Shown one piece after another: positions 1 to 6,554 of a stretch of DNA of 12,988 bases. The position numbers and the translations under genes are program-made. The notes under the pieces are model-generated. The model was not told the DNA's origin, ran no database searches, and saw only the letters and a program-made list of their open reading frames with translations. Numbering within the stretch: the first letter of the stretch is position 1; each line of letters begins with the position of its first letter. The stretch comes from Bacillota bacterium (GTDB taxonomy: Bacteria > Bacillota_A > Clostridia > Lachnospirales > Lachnospiraceae): positions 1 to 12,988 of the forward strand of contig JAEZSL010000185.1 of the NCBI GenBank assembly GCA_023443925.1, read 5' to 3'.

Positions 1-1
1 C

Positions 2-1615
2 CTTAAGATTACGCAGGACCTTATTGAAATCCGAGGTGGTTCCAATGCAGGAATTCTCTACGGAATACAGACGTTACGGCAGATTCTTGAAAATAAAGGT
101 GCTGTACTTCCCTGTCTTACCATAGACGATCTGCCGGATATGCCAAACAGAGGTTTTTATCATGATGCGACAAGGGGCAGGATTCCTACGATGGAATCTT
201 TAAAAGCGCTTGCGGATATATTGTCCTATTATAAAATAAACCAGCTTCAGTTGTATATCGAACACAGTATTCTGTTTAAGGATTTTAGTGAAGTATGGCG
301 GGACGACACACCTTTAACCGCAGAGGATATTCTGGAATTTGATTTATATTGCAAGAATCTTCATATTGATTTAATTCCGTCCCTGGCAAGCTTCGGACAC
401 CTGTATAAAGTTTTAAGTACGGCTTCCTTTACGGAGCTGTGTGAACTGCCGGAGGCGGATAAACAGCCCTTCTCCTTTTTTGAACGTATGGCCCATCATA
501 CCCTGGATATTTCAAGGGAGGAAAGTTTTGATTTTGTAGTTAAAATGCTGGAGGAGTACATGCCTTTATTTTCTTCCGGGTATTTCAACCTCTGTGCGGA
601 TGAAACTTTTGACCTTGGCATGGGGCGGAGCCGGGAACTGGCTGAGAAGATCGGCGTAAATGATATGTATATTAACTTTGTTAAAAAGATCTGTGACTAT
701 ATTATTTCCAAAGGGAAGATTCCTATGTTCTGGGGAGACATTATCTGCGGTATGCCGGAATACATTAATAAGCTTCCCAAGGAAACCATTTGCCTGAACT
801 GGGGCTATGCGCCTGACCAGAGTGAGCAAGGCACAAAAGATCTTTATGAAGCCGGAGCCATTCAGTATGTGTGCCCGGGGGTAGGAGGCTGGAACCAGTT
901 AATTAATCTGGTAAGAGGTTCTTATGATAATATCAGCAGAATGTGCACCTATGGTTATAAATATAAGGCTATAGGGGTACTAAATACGGACTGGGGCGAT
1001 TATGGACATATTAACCATCCGGAATTTTCCACCACCGGTATGATCTACGGGGCAGCATTTTCCTGGAATAAAAACATTCCAGAGTTCGATGCGATCAACC
1101 GGGAGATATCCAGGCTTGAATATGGAGATTCCAGTGAGGCCTTTGTTGGTATCGTCGCGGAAATCGCAGCCAAAACCGAAGCCAGCTGGTTTGAAATTGT
1201 ATGCCACAAGGAATTAACGCAAAACCGCCTTACCGGTACACCCTGGTCACCGGTACTTAAAAGTATTACCTGGGAGAAGGTAAAGGCCGCCAATTCCTTT
1301 ATTACAGAGAAAATTGAAGAACTTTACCGGCTTCTTTCAAAGGCAGGACAGGATAAGCGGTATCTGTACGGGGCATATATTCTGGCGGCGGAAGGTATAA
1401 AGCTATGGAATGAAGCAGGCGCAGTCATTGCCCTGGGAGAAGAAAAAGACCGTATAAATACCCAGGCGGGGGAGATTGCCGTTTCATTGGAATATTGGTA
1501 TCAGGAATATAAAAAATTATGGAGGAGCGTCAGCAGAGAGTCCGAACTGTACCGGATTGGAGAAGTGGTATTCTGGTATGCGGATCAACTCCGGGGAGCT
1601 GGCGGAGACAAATAA
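2..1615 (+). CDS. Glycoside hydrolase family 20 (beta-N-acetylhexosaminidase-like), 5' end missing
   Basis: Probably removes terminal N-acetylhexosamine residues from glycans, by GH20 substrate-assisted catalysis. The frame is open from base 2, so the gene begins outside the window; the ATG at 140 is internal. About 537 residues are visible. The first 46 (including GILYGIQTLRQIL and TIDDLPD) match the end of the N-terminal GH20b-type domain and its link to the barrel. Then come the barrel-start motif RGFYHDATRGRIPT and NQLQLYIEH, the catalytic Asp-Glu pair in NLCADETFDLG (Asp codon 599-601, Glu codon 602-604), and the late barrel motif NTDWGDYGH. A helical C-terminal region of about 190 residues follows. 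The family usually has Gly before the Asp-Glu pair; here it is Ala. No poly-U terminator directly follows the stop. Family call is firm; substrate is unknown. It lies on the opposite strand to opp, so no functional link can be inferred. Confidence 0.9.
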   Translation, partial: LKITQDLIEIRGGSNAGILYGIQTLRQILENKGAVLPCLTIDDLPDMPNRGFYHDATRGRIPTMESLKALADILSYYKINQLQLYIEHSILFKDFSEVWRDDTPLTAEDILEFDLYCKNLHIDLIPSLASFGHLYKVLSTASFTELCELPEADKQPFSFFERMAHHTLDISREESFDFVVKMLEEYMPLFSSGYFNLCADETFDLGMGRSRELAEKIGVNDMYINFVKKICDYIISKGKIPMFWGDIICGMPEYINKLPKETICLNWGYAPDQSEQGTKDLYEAGAIQYVCPGVGGWNQLINLVRGSYDNISRMCTYGYKYKAIGVLNTDWGDYGHINHPEFSTTGMIYGAAFSWNKNIPEFDAINREISRLEYGDSSEAFVGIVAEIAAKTEASWFEIVCHKELTQNRLTGTPWSPVLKSITWEKVKAANSFITEKIEELYRLLSKAGQDKRYLYGAYILAAEGIKLWNEAGAVIALGEEKDRINTQAGEIAVSLEYWYQEYKKLWRSVSRESELYRIGEVVFWYADQLRGAGGDK

Positions 1616-1643
1616 ATTCAAAAACAGTATTTTTTCTTAATAA

Positions 1644-1779
1644 TTTAGCATAATTATACTGATATCGACAAAAATATTCAATGTAATATTGATAAATGTG
1701 ACATAATATGGTAACATTATATTGTCTTTTGCCAACCAACACCATAAAAGGCTTAATGTCCATACAAATTATGCTGAAT
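1644..1779. repeat. Long-range inverted repeat, 13-bp arms
   Basis: Bases 1644-1656 (ATTTAGCATAATT) are complementary to 1767-1779 (AATTATGCTGAAT), with a single T/G pair that would be a U-G wobble in RNA. About 110 bases lie between, with smaller AT-rich inverted repeats. It could be the closing stem of a structured RNA or the ends of a small non-autonomous element. No target duplication is obvious at the flanks, so I do not assign it to an element family. Confidence 0.35.
1689..1717 (+). promoter_or_regulatory. Possible extended -10 promoter for an orphan transcript
   Basis: TTGATA (1689-1694, one mismatch to TTGACA) is followed by a 17-bp spacer and TAACAT (1712-1717, 4 of 6 to TATAAT). 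A TG dinucleotide one base before the -10 gives an extended -10. Transcription would start near 1724 and run to the terminator at 2016-2043. The region is AT-rich, so a chance match is possible. Confidence 0.3.
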
Positions 1780-2043
1780 AAAACAGCCATAGACCGCTAT
1801 GGGTATTAAAAAATATGAAATTGATGCGACATGATATATCCTGTATCTGGGCACTTGGGGTATATATAGCTAGTAGTGCAACCGGCAATTTTTATATTTT
1901 TTATAGAAACAGTAGGGGTAGTATATTGTTTCTATTTAATAATTGTAGGGGAATTCTAACTGTACGTACTCCCAGTAAATCTATTTGTATTAGTGGGAGC
2001 TATAATTTATATACGAAAAAAGCAGCGGGGAGCTGCTTTTTTT
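1724..2043 (+). ncRNA. Candidate orphan non-coding RNA (or relic of a small membrane-protein gene)
   Basis: This stretch of about 320 bases runs from the possible promoter to a strong intrinsic terminator and has no convincing coding region. The 76-codon frame at 1815-2045 has no ribosome site and reads into the terminator. Local stems include CCATA/TATGG (1787-1791 with 1798-1802), GCACT/AGTGC (1851-1855 with 1875-1879) and CTCCCA/TGGGAG (1969-1974 with 1994-1999). I could not match it to tmRNA, RNase P RNA, SRP RNA, 6S RNA or a riboswitch I know. As an alternative, frame 1 over 1870-2030 reads like hydrophobic segments (for example VLPVNLFVLVGAIIYIRKK), interrupted by stops at 1867-1869 and near 1960. 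That could be a decayed small membrane protein. Confidence 0.25.
2016..2043 (+). terminator. Strong intrinsic terminator
   Basis: A perfect 11-bp stem, AAAAAAGCAGC (2016-2026) with GCTGCTTTTTT (2032-2042), encloses the 5-base loop GGGGA, and the T run ends at 2043. The A tract on the 5' side means it could also work on the opposite strand, but no minus-strand gene ends here. Confidence 0.8.
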
Positions 2044-2212
2044 AATGTAAAGGATTCAAGGATTAAATGCTCATGCCGGCTGGCTTGATTTTTGCGGAGT
2101 AAAATATAAATAGATAAGACAAAATATAACCAGTGGCCATGCTGGACAGAGTAAGGCAGATACTGTTCTTTTTAGCGCCGGAACACAGTAAAAACGGCAA
2201 TGTTAACTTTAG

Positions 2213-2252
2213 TTGACAAATTTCAAAGGCTGCTTGGTAGACTTTGTTGACA
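2213..2252 (+). promoter_or_regulatory. Duplicated GTTGACA boxes upstream of the truncated regulator
   Basis: TTGACA occurs twice on the plus strand, at 2213-2218 and 2247-2252, each time within GTTGACA and 34 bp apart. Either could be a -35 box for the gene at 2332. No good -10 box lies at the ideal distance; the nearest candidates after the second box are ATTACA at 17 bp and TACATA at 19 bp. The remainder of 2044-2331 shows only weak hairpins, such as TACTGT/ACAGTA at 2161-2190. Confidence 0.3.
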
Positions 2253-2331
2253 CCGGGTTCTATAGTTTAATTACATAAATCAAGTAATCATAAACCATCA
2301 GGAAAGCTTAATCAAACAAGGAGGTCTTATA

Positions 2332-2475
2332 ATGGAATTTAAAGACAGGTTAATAGAATTAAGAAAAAGCAGCGGCTGGTCCCAGGAAGAACTGGGTGAT
2401 AAACTGGAGGTGACCAGGCAGACCGTATCAAAATATATTTTATGCATTAAGGGAAGGATAAAGGAACCACATTGA
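2332..2475 (+). pseudogene. Truncated XRE/HTH_3 family regulator (47 codons)
   Basis: The start is ATG 2332, with a strong ribosome site AAGGAGGT at 2318-2325. Residues 1-34 are a typical XRE helix-turn-helix N terminus: MEFKDRLIELRK, then WSQEELGDKLEV, then the recognition-helix segment TRQTVSK. In intact relatives this runs on as SKWE followed by a conserved stretch and a further domain. Here, after Lys34, it reads YILCIKGRIKEPH and stops at 2473-2475, so helices 4-5 and any C-terminal domain are lost. A terminator follows at 2504-2535. The simplest reading is an internal deletion that fused the 5' end to a gene end. A functional short DNA-binding peptide cannot be excluded. The shape is clear; pseudogene status is inferred. 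Confidence 0.7.
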
Positions 2476-2503
2476 ATTAAATTAAATAATATAATAATAG
2501 GAA

Positions 2504-2535
2504 TAGGACGGTTACAAAAAATCGTCTTATTTTTT
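2504..2535 (+). terminator. Intrinsic terminator after the truncated regulator
   Basis: TAGGACG (2504-2510) pairs with CGTCTTA (2523-2529), including one G-U pair. The loop is 12 bases and the T run is at 2530-2535. It lies 29 bases after the stop of the truncated regulator. Confidence 0.55.
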
Positions 2536-2537
2536 AG

Positions 2538-2578
2538 CCTGCTGTTAATATTGTCAGACGGGTACGGTAAGCAGCAGG
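2538..2578 (+). promoter_or_regulatory. Leader stem-loop before the 108-aa gene
   Basis: CCTGCTG (2538-2544) is complementary to CAGCAGG (2572-2578). The stem can extend inwards by TTA/TAA past a bulged G at 2571. There is no T run. It ends 22 bases before the ribosome site of the gene at 2615, so it could affect RNA stability or translation. Confidence 0.35.
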
Positions 2579-2614
2579 AATTTCGATAATCAGTAAATCA
2601 GGAGGGATAATGTT

Positions 2615-2941
2615 ATGATTAAAATAGAGATTTCATTGGATCAGGTTAAGTATGGCGAGATTGCAAATACGGTTATTCCCATGGTAATAGATAAACTAGC
2701 CGCCAGGGAGGATTCCGGAAGATTTATGCAGATATTAAACGGGCTGGATCAACTGCCGGGTTCTCTTGCCAAGACAGCATTAAACTCTTTACCTGAAAGT
2801 GCAAAAGAGGAAATGACGGTTTATTTCTTGGATAAATATAAGGGTAAAATAATGGATTTTATTAACGGGTTCGCAGATGAAAATCAAATCAGTGCGGAAA
2901 TAGAAAAAATTAAAATATCAAGAGAACCGAAAGTCCACTAA
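2615..2941 (+). CDS. Hypothetical protein, 108 aa, helical, cytoplasmic
   Basis: I do not recognise a characterised family. The start is ATG 2615 with AGGAGGG at 2600-2606, eight bases upstream. The ATG at 2610 meets a stop after two codons and is not used. The protein has no signal peptide or membrane segment and no cysteine. Residues 1-30 (KIEISLDQVKYGEIANTVIP) look like a short strand plus a helix. Residues 40-100 are mostly amphipathic helix, with LPGSLAKTALNSLPESAKEE around residues 47-66. It is charged and slightly acidic. It follows a truncated XRE regulator but is separated from it by a terminator-like hairpin, so it is probably transcribed alone. Its ribosome site and clean codon use argue that it is a real gene. 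Function unknown. Confidence 0.7.
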   Translation: MIKIEISLDQVKYGEIANTVIPMVIDKLAAREDSGRFMQILNGLDQLPGSLAKTALNSLPESAKEEMTVYFLDKYKGKIMDFINGFADENQISAEIEKIKISREPKVH

Positions 2942-3044
2942 GGGAAAACCGGTTTAACTTAATATTAGTTTAAGGCGGACAGGAATTTTACCGGTCATTA
3001 TCTCCAGGTGAAGGACAAGAAACCGGAATTTATAAACCACAAGT

Positions 3045-3162
3045 AACCAAGGTAATACCCGTATATCAGGAAGCGGTGGAATTTTTATCTTTTAAGTAAT
3101 TAATATTATTAGAAAAAGCCGACTGCTCATTATTTCTTTCTGATATACGGGTAATTTTGGTT
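3045..3162. repeat. Imperfect long inverted repeat, arms of about 27-29 bp
   Basis: The left arm (3045-3073) and the right arm (3136-3162) share AACCAA and then ACCCGTATATCAG in inverted orientation, followed by AAG with one mismatch before it. The two blocks are separated by 6 bases in one arm and 4 in the other. The 62-base centre is AT-rich and can pair in part. It lies between the convergent ends of the 108-aa gene and the opp-operon membrane protein, so it could serve both as a terminator-like structure. It could also be a small mobile-element relic. The rest of 2942-3214 holds only an open stretch at 2974-3099 without a start codon. Confidence 0.6.
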
Positions 3163-3214
3163 GCCTCCAGAAAGGTAAACCGTTGCAATACTTCTGAATA
3201 CTATACTTCACATC

Positions 3215-3565
3215 TTAAACCGCATAATAAATAAGGTAATCGATTCCTCCGGCAAGCAGCAGGAGGAGAGCACTGGCAGTAAGTATAACTCCGGTTATAC
3301 TAAACTTTTTAAAACGGTTCCGCCACTCATATTCAAAATTATGGGAAACATCAGTTTTATGGGTTAATAACATTGCGGCAGACAGTAGGAGCCCGAAAGC
3401 ACCGGTAATACACAAGGTGCTTCTTACTGCCGGCAGAATACCCGAAACCCTGCCGTGTACCATAAAGGCAGAGGTGATGCCGCTTATTAAAATTATAATA
3501 CCACTCAGTATAAATCCAATTACAATTGATTTAACGGTATCCTGAAAATATTCTTTCACATTCAT
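3215..3565 (-). CDS. Small membrane protein, three predicted helices, end of the opp operon
   Basis: I do not recognise this 116-aa protein. The start ATG at 3565 has GGAG nine bases upstream. Three hydrophobic segments are visible, at about residues 14-36 (SIVIGFILSGIIILISG), 50-68 (TLCITGAFGLLLSAAMLL) and 88-112 (ITGVILTASALLLLLAGG). A basic, charged stretch (YEWRNRFKK, about 79-87) precedes the third. By the positive-inside rule, the loop between helices 2 and 3 is probably cytoplasmic. No catalytic or metal-binding motif is seen. It starts 35 bp after the oppF stop with no terminator between, so it is probably co-transcribed as the last gene. It is not a standard Opp component; a role in the transporter is only suggested by position. 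Confidence 0.75.
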   Translation of the reverse strand: MNVKEYFQDTVKSIVIGFILSGIIILISGITSAFMVHGRVSGILPAVRSTLCITGAFGLLLSAAMLLTHKTDVSHNFEYEWRNRFKKFSITGVILTASALLLLLAGGIDYLIYYAV

Positions 3566-3600
3566 CTAGTTACACTCCATTCTGACTGCCGGATAAAGGC

Positions 3601-4575
3601 TTAACTGTCTTTATTGTACAAATGACAGGCGACAAAATGACCGTCTCCCGCATTTTTTAATTCCGGGGTACATTCTGAACAAACAGGAGTTGCATATTTG
3701 CACCTGCTTTTAAATAGGCAGCCTTCCGGCGGGTTTATAGGGCTGGGGACATCACCGTCTAATTTTATGATGCTGCGCTGGCTTTCAATAACCGGATCCG
3801 GGATTGGAATGGCGGAGAGCAAAGCCTGTGTATAGGGGTGAAGCGGATTCTGGTACAGTTTATCTGAAGTGGTGATCTCAACGATTTTACCCAGGTACAT
3901 AACTGCCACCCGGTCGGATATATGCTTTACCATGGACAGGTCGTGGGCGACAAACAGATAGGTTAGTTTCATTTCTTTTTGCAGCCGTACTAAAAGGTTA
4001 ACAATCTGGGCCTGTATGGATACGTCCAGTGCCGATATCGGTTCATCCAGTATCAGAAATTCAGGTTCAACAGCCAGTGCTCTTGCGATACCAATCCGCT
4101 GTCTTTGTCCCCCGGAAAATTCATGTACAAATCTGCCGGCATGTTCCCGGTTTAATCCCACCAGATTTAAATAGTTATATATTTTTTCATCCCGGTCTTT
4201 CTTATTCTCGGATAGCTTGTGGATATCAATTCCTTCTGCTACGATGTCAGCTACCGTCATTCTGGGGTCCAGGGAGGCATAGGGATCCTGATAAATCATC
4301 TGGACATTTTTCCGGAAAGCTAGTTTATTCCTGGACTTTAGTTCATGGATATCCTTGCCCTTATAATAAACATTACCGGCAGTTTTATTATATAAACCGA
4401 TACAGGTACGCCCGCAGGTAGTCTTTCCGCAGCCGGATTCCCCTACCAGTCCCAGGGTCTCACCTTCAAAAATACGGAAGGACACATGGTCTACGGCTTT
4501 TAATATGGAATTACTGTTCAGCTGAAAATATTTATCTAAATTTTCTGCCTCCAGTATTACGTTTTCTTCCTTCAT
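3601..4575 (-). CDS. oppF: Oligopeptide ABC transporter ATP-binding protein OppF
   Basis: One of two cytoplasmic ATPases that power peptide import through OppBC. The start is ATG 4575, giving 324 aa. It overlaps the oppD stop by 4 bp (ATGA) and has GGGAGG seven bases upstream. The longer open frame to 4737 lies entirely over oppD and is not used. Motifs in order: Walker A GESGCGKT (residues 45-52), Q-loop [13 protein letters not shown], signature [14 protein letters not shown], Walker [12 protein letters not shown] and switch histidine FVAHDLS. The C-terminal Opp/Dpp extension (oligo_HPY type) contains cysteines spaced CX5CX6CX17C, the same spacing as in OppD. Length is normal for the family. 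The transported substrate class, peptides, is inferred from the family; related Dpp, nickel or oligosaccharide systems share these motifs. Confidence 0.95.
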   Translation of the reverse strand: MKEENVILEAENLDKYFQLNSNSILKAVDHVSFRIFEGETLGLVGESGCGKTTCGRTCIGLYNKTAGNVYYKGKDIHELKSRNKLAFRKNVQMIYQDPYASLDPRMTVADIVAEGIDIHKLSENKKDRDEKIYNYLNLVGLNREHAGRFVHEFSGGQRQRIGIARALAVEPEFLILDEPISALDVSIQAQIVNLLVRLQKEMKLTYLFVAHDLSMVKHISDRVAVMYLGKIVEITTSDKLYQNPLHPYTQALLSAIPIPDPVIESQRSIIKLDGDVPSPINPPEGCLFKSRCKYATPVCSECTPELKNAGDGHFVACHLYNKDS

Positions 4576-5615
4576 TGATTTTCCTCCCTGTTTTGCTGTG
4601 GGGTTAGCTCCTGGAAAAAGGGATTGGCTTCTTTGGGTGCCATAGGGTGGTGCAGCCAGCAGGCAGCGGCATGCCCCTGTGTGAAATCGGTCATCCCCGG
4701 TTCCTCCTCGCAGCAGATTTCCATGCAATACTGGCATCTGGAGGCAAAGGGGCAGCCTTCCGGCGGAGCGATCAGATCCGGCGGAACCCCCGGGATGGAA
4801 TCCAGTTCCTGTTTGTTTACCAGATCAAGTCTTGGAACGGCTTTTAACAAAGCCTGGGTATACGGGTGTTTTGAACGGTAGAAGATATCTTCACTGTAAC
4901 CGTATTCTACAATTTTGCCGCAGTACATTACCATAATCCTTTTGGCAGCATTAGCCACGACACCCAGGTCATGAGTGATTAAAATTACAGCGGTATTATT
5001 TTCTTTTTGCAGCAGCTTAATAAGATCCATAATCTGTGCCTGAATGGTAACATCCAGGGCGGTGGTGGGCTCATCCGCTATCAGGAGTTTGGGATTGCAG
5101 GCAAAAGCTATGGCTATCATAACCCGCTGGCGCATACCGCCGGAGAACTCATGGGGATATTGCTTTACCCGGTTTTCAGCGTTGGGGATTCCCACCATAC
5201 GGAGTATTTTCTCCGCTTCTTTTAAGGCTTCCTTTTTCTTTAGCTTCCGGTGCATAATGAGGTTTTCAGCAATCTGCCTGCCAACGGTCATGGTTGGATT
5301 TAAGGAGGCAAGAGCATCCTGAAAAATAATGGCACTCTCACCGCCCCGGTAAGTACTTAATTCCTTTTTATTAAATTCCAGTACATTTTTCCCCTGATAT
5401 ATAATTTTACTGCCGGGTTTAATCTCCATATTACCGGAACTATTTAATCTTAAAATGGTGCGGGCTGTTACGGATTTACCGCAGCCGGATTCCCCAACAA
5501 TAGCCAGGGTTTCCCCTTCCATAAGCTCGAAGGAAATATTTCTTACGGCCTGTACTTCGCCTGCATAAGTATGATAAGAAACCCGCAGATTCTCTACTTT
5601 TAATAAATTACTCAT
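4572..5615 (-). CDS. oppD: Oligopeptide ABC transporter ATP-binding protein OppD
   Basis: Partner ATPase of OppF; the two form the nucleotide-binding pair on the inner face of the membrane. It has 347 aa. The start ATG at 5615 has AGGAGG eight bases upstream, and this ribosome site overlaps the oppC stop (TAG at 5628-5630). Motifs: Walker A GESGCGKS (41-48), Q-loop IIFQDALASLNPT, signature SGGMRQRVMIAIA, Walker B LLIADEPTTALD and switch histidine ILITHDLG. The C-terminal oligo_HPY-type region contains PGVPPDLIAPPEGCPFASRC and the CX5CX6CX17C cysteine pattern. Related DppD proteins have been reported to bind an iron-sulfur cluster at such cysteines. The last 20 residues (around [15 protein letters not shown]) are a variable, polar tail. 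Family and operon position make the call firm; D rather than F follows gene order and sequence style. Confidence 0.95.
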   Translation of the reverse strand: MSNLLKVENLRVSYHTYAGEVQAVRNISFELMEGETLAIVGESGCGKSVTARTILRLNSSGNMEIKPGSKIIYQGKNVLEFNKKELSTYRGGESAIIFQDALASLNPTMTVGRQIAENLIMHRKLKKKEALKEAEKILRMVGIPNAENRVKQYPHEFSGGMRQRVMIAIAFACNPKLLIADEPTTALDVTIQAQIMDLIKLLQKENNTAVILITHDLGVVANAAKRIMVMYCGKIVEYGYSEDIFYRSKHPYTQALLKAVPRLDLVNKQELDSIPGVPPDLIAPPEGCPFASRCQYCMEICCEEEPGMTDFTQGHAAACWLHHPMAPKEANPFFQELTPQQNREENQ

Positions 5616-5627
5616 CTTAATTTCCTC

Positions 5628-6545
5628 CTACTTCCGCATTTTTGGATCAAGGGCATCTCTTAAACCATCACCGAAAAGATTAAATGCCAGTACGATGAGA
5701 CATAAAACGGCTGCCGGGAAAAACAGCTGGTTCGGGTAAAATTCCATGGTGGTCTGTCCAAGGGAGATTAAAATTCCCAGGCTTGTGTTTGGAGCCTGAA
5801 GCCCCATACCCAGAAAGCTTAAGCCGGCTTCCGTAAAAATATAATCCGGAATACTGGAGGCAAGGTTTAAAATCAGCAGCCCCAGTGTATTGGGAAGCAG
5901 ATGTTTGGTTATAATGCGGAAGGGGCCGGCACCTAAAGTAATGGCTGCCATGATATATTCCGATTCTCTTAGCTGCATGATCTGGCCCCGGACCTGTCTG
6001 GCCGTTCCGCACCAGGAGGTCAGGCACATTGCAGTCAAAAGTGCAAACAGACTATTTCCCAGTACCATCATTACCAGCATAGTTATCAGCAGGGAAGGCA
6101 GGGAGGTGATTACTTCAATGATACGCATCATTACATTGTCCGTAACCCCACCGAAATAAGCCATAATACCGCCGTAAGCACAGCCGATGACAATCTGTAT
6201 AAGGGTACATACAATGGCTACGATAAGAGAGGCCCTTGCACCCAGCCACACTCTTGAAAACAAATCCCTTCCCAGGTTATCCGTTCCGAACCAATAAGCA
6301 GCCGAGGGAGGAAGATTTTTATTTTTTGCAACGATTGTGGTGAAATCATAACCCCGCAGATTTGGACCGATGATAACTAAAACAAGAAACAGAAACAGGA
6401 TTATAAGGGAACCCAGGGCTATGGGGTTCTTACGGAGCCGTCTTGCGGCATCCTGCCAGTAAGTAAGGGCAGGCCTTACCATCAGGTCACTGTTTAAGCG
6501 GCCGTCTTCTACTCTTTTAAAACGGTTTTGTGATATAACTGCCAT
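5628..6545 (-). CDS. oppC: Oligopeptide ABC transporter permease OppC
   Basis: Inner-membrane permease that pairs with OppB to form the translocation path. It has 305 aa; the start ATG at 6545 has AGGAGG five to six bases upstream, overlapping the oppB stop region (9-bp gap). The N-terminal cytoplasmic tail is about 40 residues and holds the typical YWQDAARRLRKNPIALGS run before the first helix (about 41-62). Then comes the periplasm-side motif HPLGTDNLGRDLFSR-like YWFGTDNLGRDLFSRVW (about 84-100), followed by five further hydrophobic segments. The EAA loop that docks on the ATPases reads MAAITLGAGPFRIITKHLLP. It ends with the conserved FGDGLRDALDPKMRK. All of these are standard for OppC/DppC, and nothing is missing. 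Confidence 0.95.
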   Translation of the reverse strand: MAVISQNRFKRVEDGRLNSDLMVRPALTYWQDAARRLRKNPIALGSLIILFLFLVLVIIGPNLRGYDFTTIVAKNKNLPPSAAYWFGTDNLGRDLFSRVWLGARASLIVAIVCTLIQIVIGCAYGGIMAYFGGVTDNVMMRIIEVITSLPSLLITMLVMMVLGNSLFALLTAMCLTSWCGTARQVRGQIMQLRESEYIMAAITLGAGPFRIITKHLLPNTLGLLILNLASSIPDYIFTEAGLSFLGMGLQAPNTSLGILISLGQTTMEFYPNQLFFPAAVLCLIVLAFNLFGDGLRDALDPKMRK

Positions 6546-6554
6546 CTCATCCTC

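Noticed and set aside
140..142. ATG at 140 as start of the GH20 gene
   Set aside because: The frame upstream to base 2 already encodes GH20 family sequence (GILYGIQTLRQIL), so the gene starts outside the window.
566..1293. Minus-strand open frames opposite the GH20 gene
   Set aside because: They are shadows of a conserved coding region, without ribosome sites or family resemblance.
1815..2045. 76-codon open frame on the plus strand
   Set aside because: It has no ribosome site, an unlikely composition, and reads through the terminator stem. Treated as a non-coding or decayed region.
4576..4737. N-terminal extension of OppF (54 codons)
   Set aside because: It lies wholly within oppD in another frame. 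The ATG at 4575 has a ribosome site, forms an ATGA overlap and begins the conserved protein.
4029..5322. Plus-strand open frames opposite oppF and oppD
   Set aside because: They are shadows of two strongly conserved ATPase genes and have no ribosome sites or recognisable domains.
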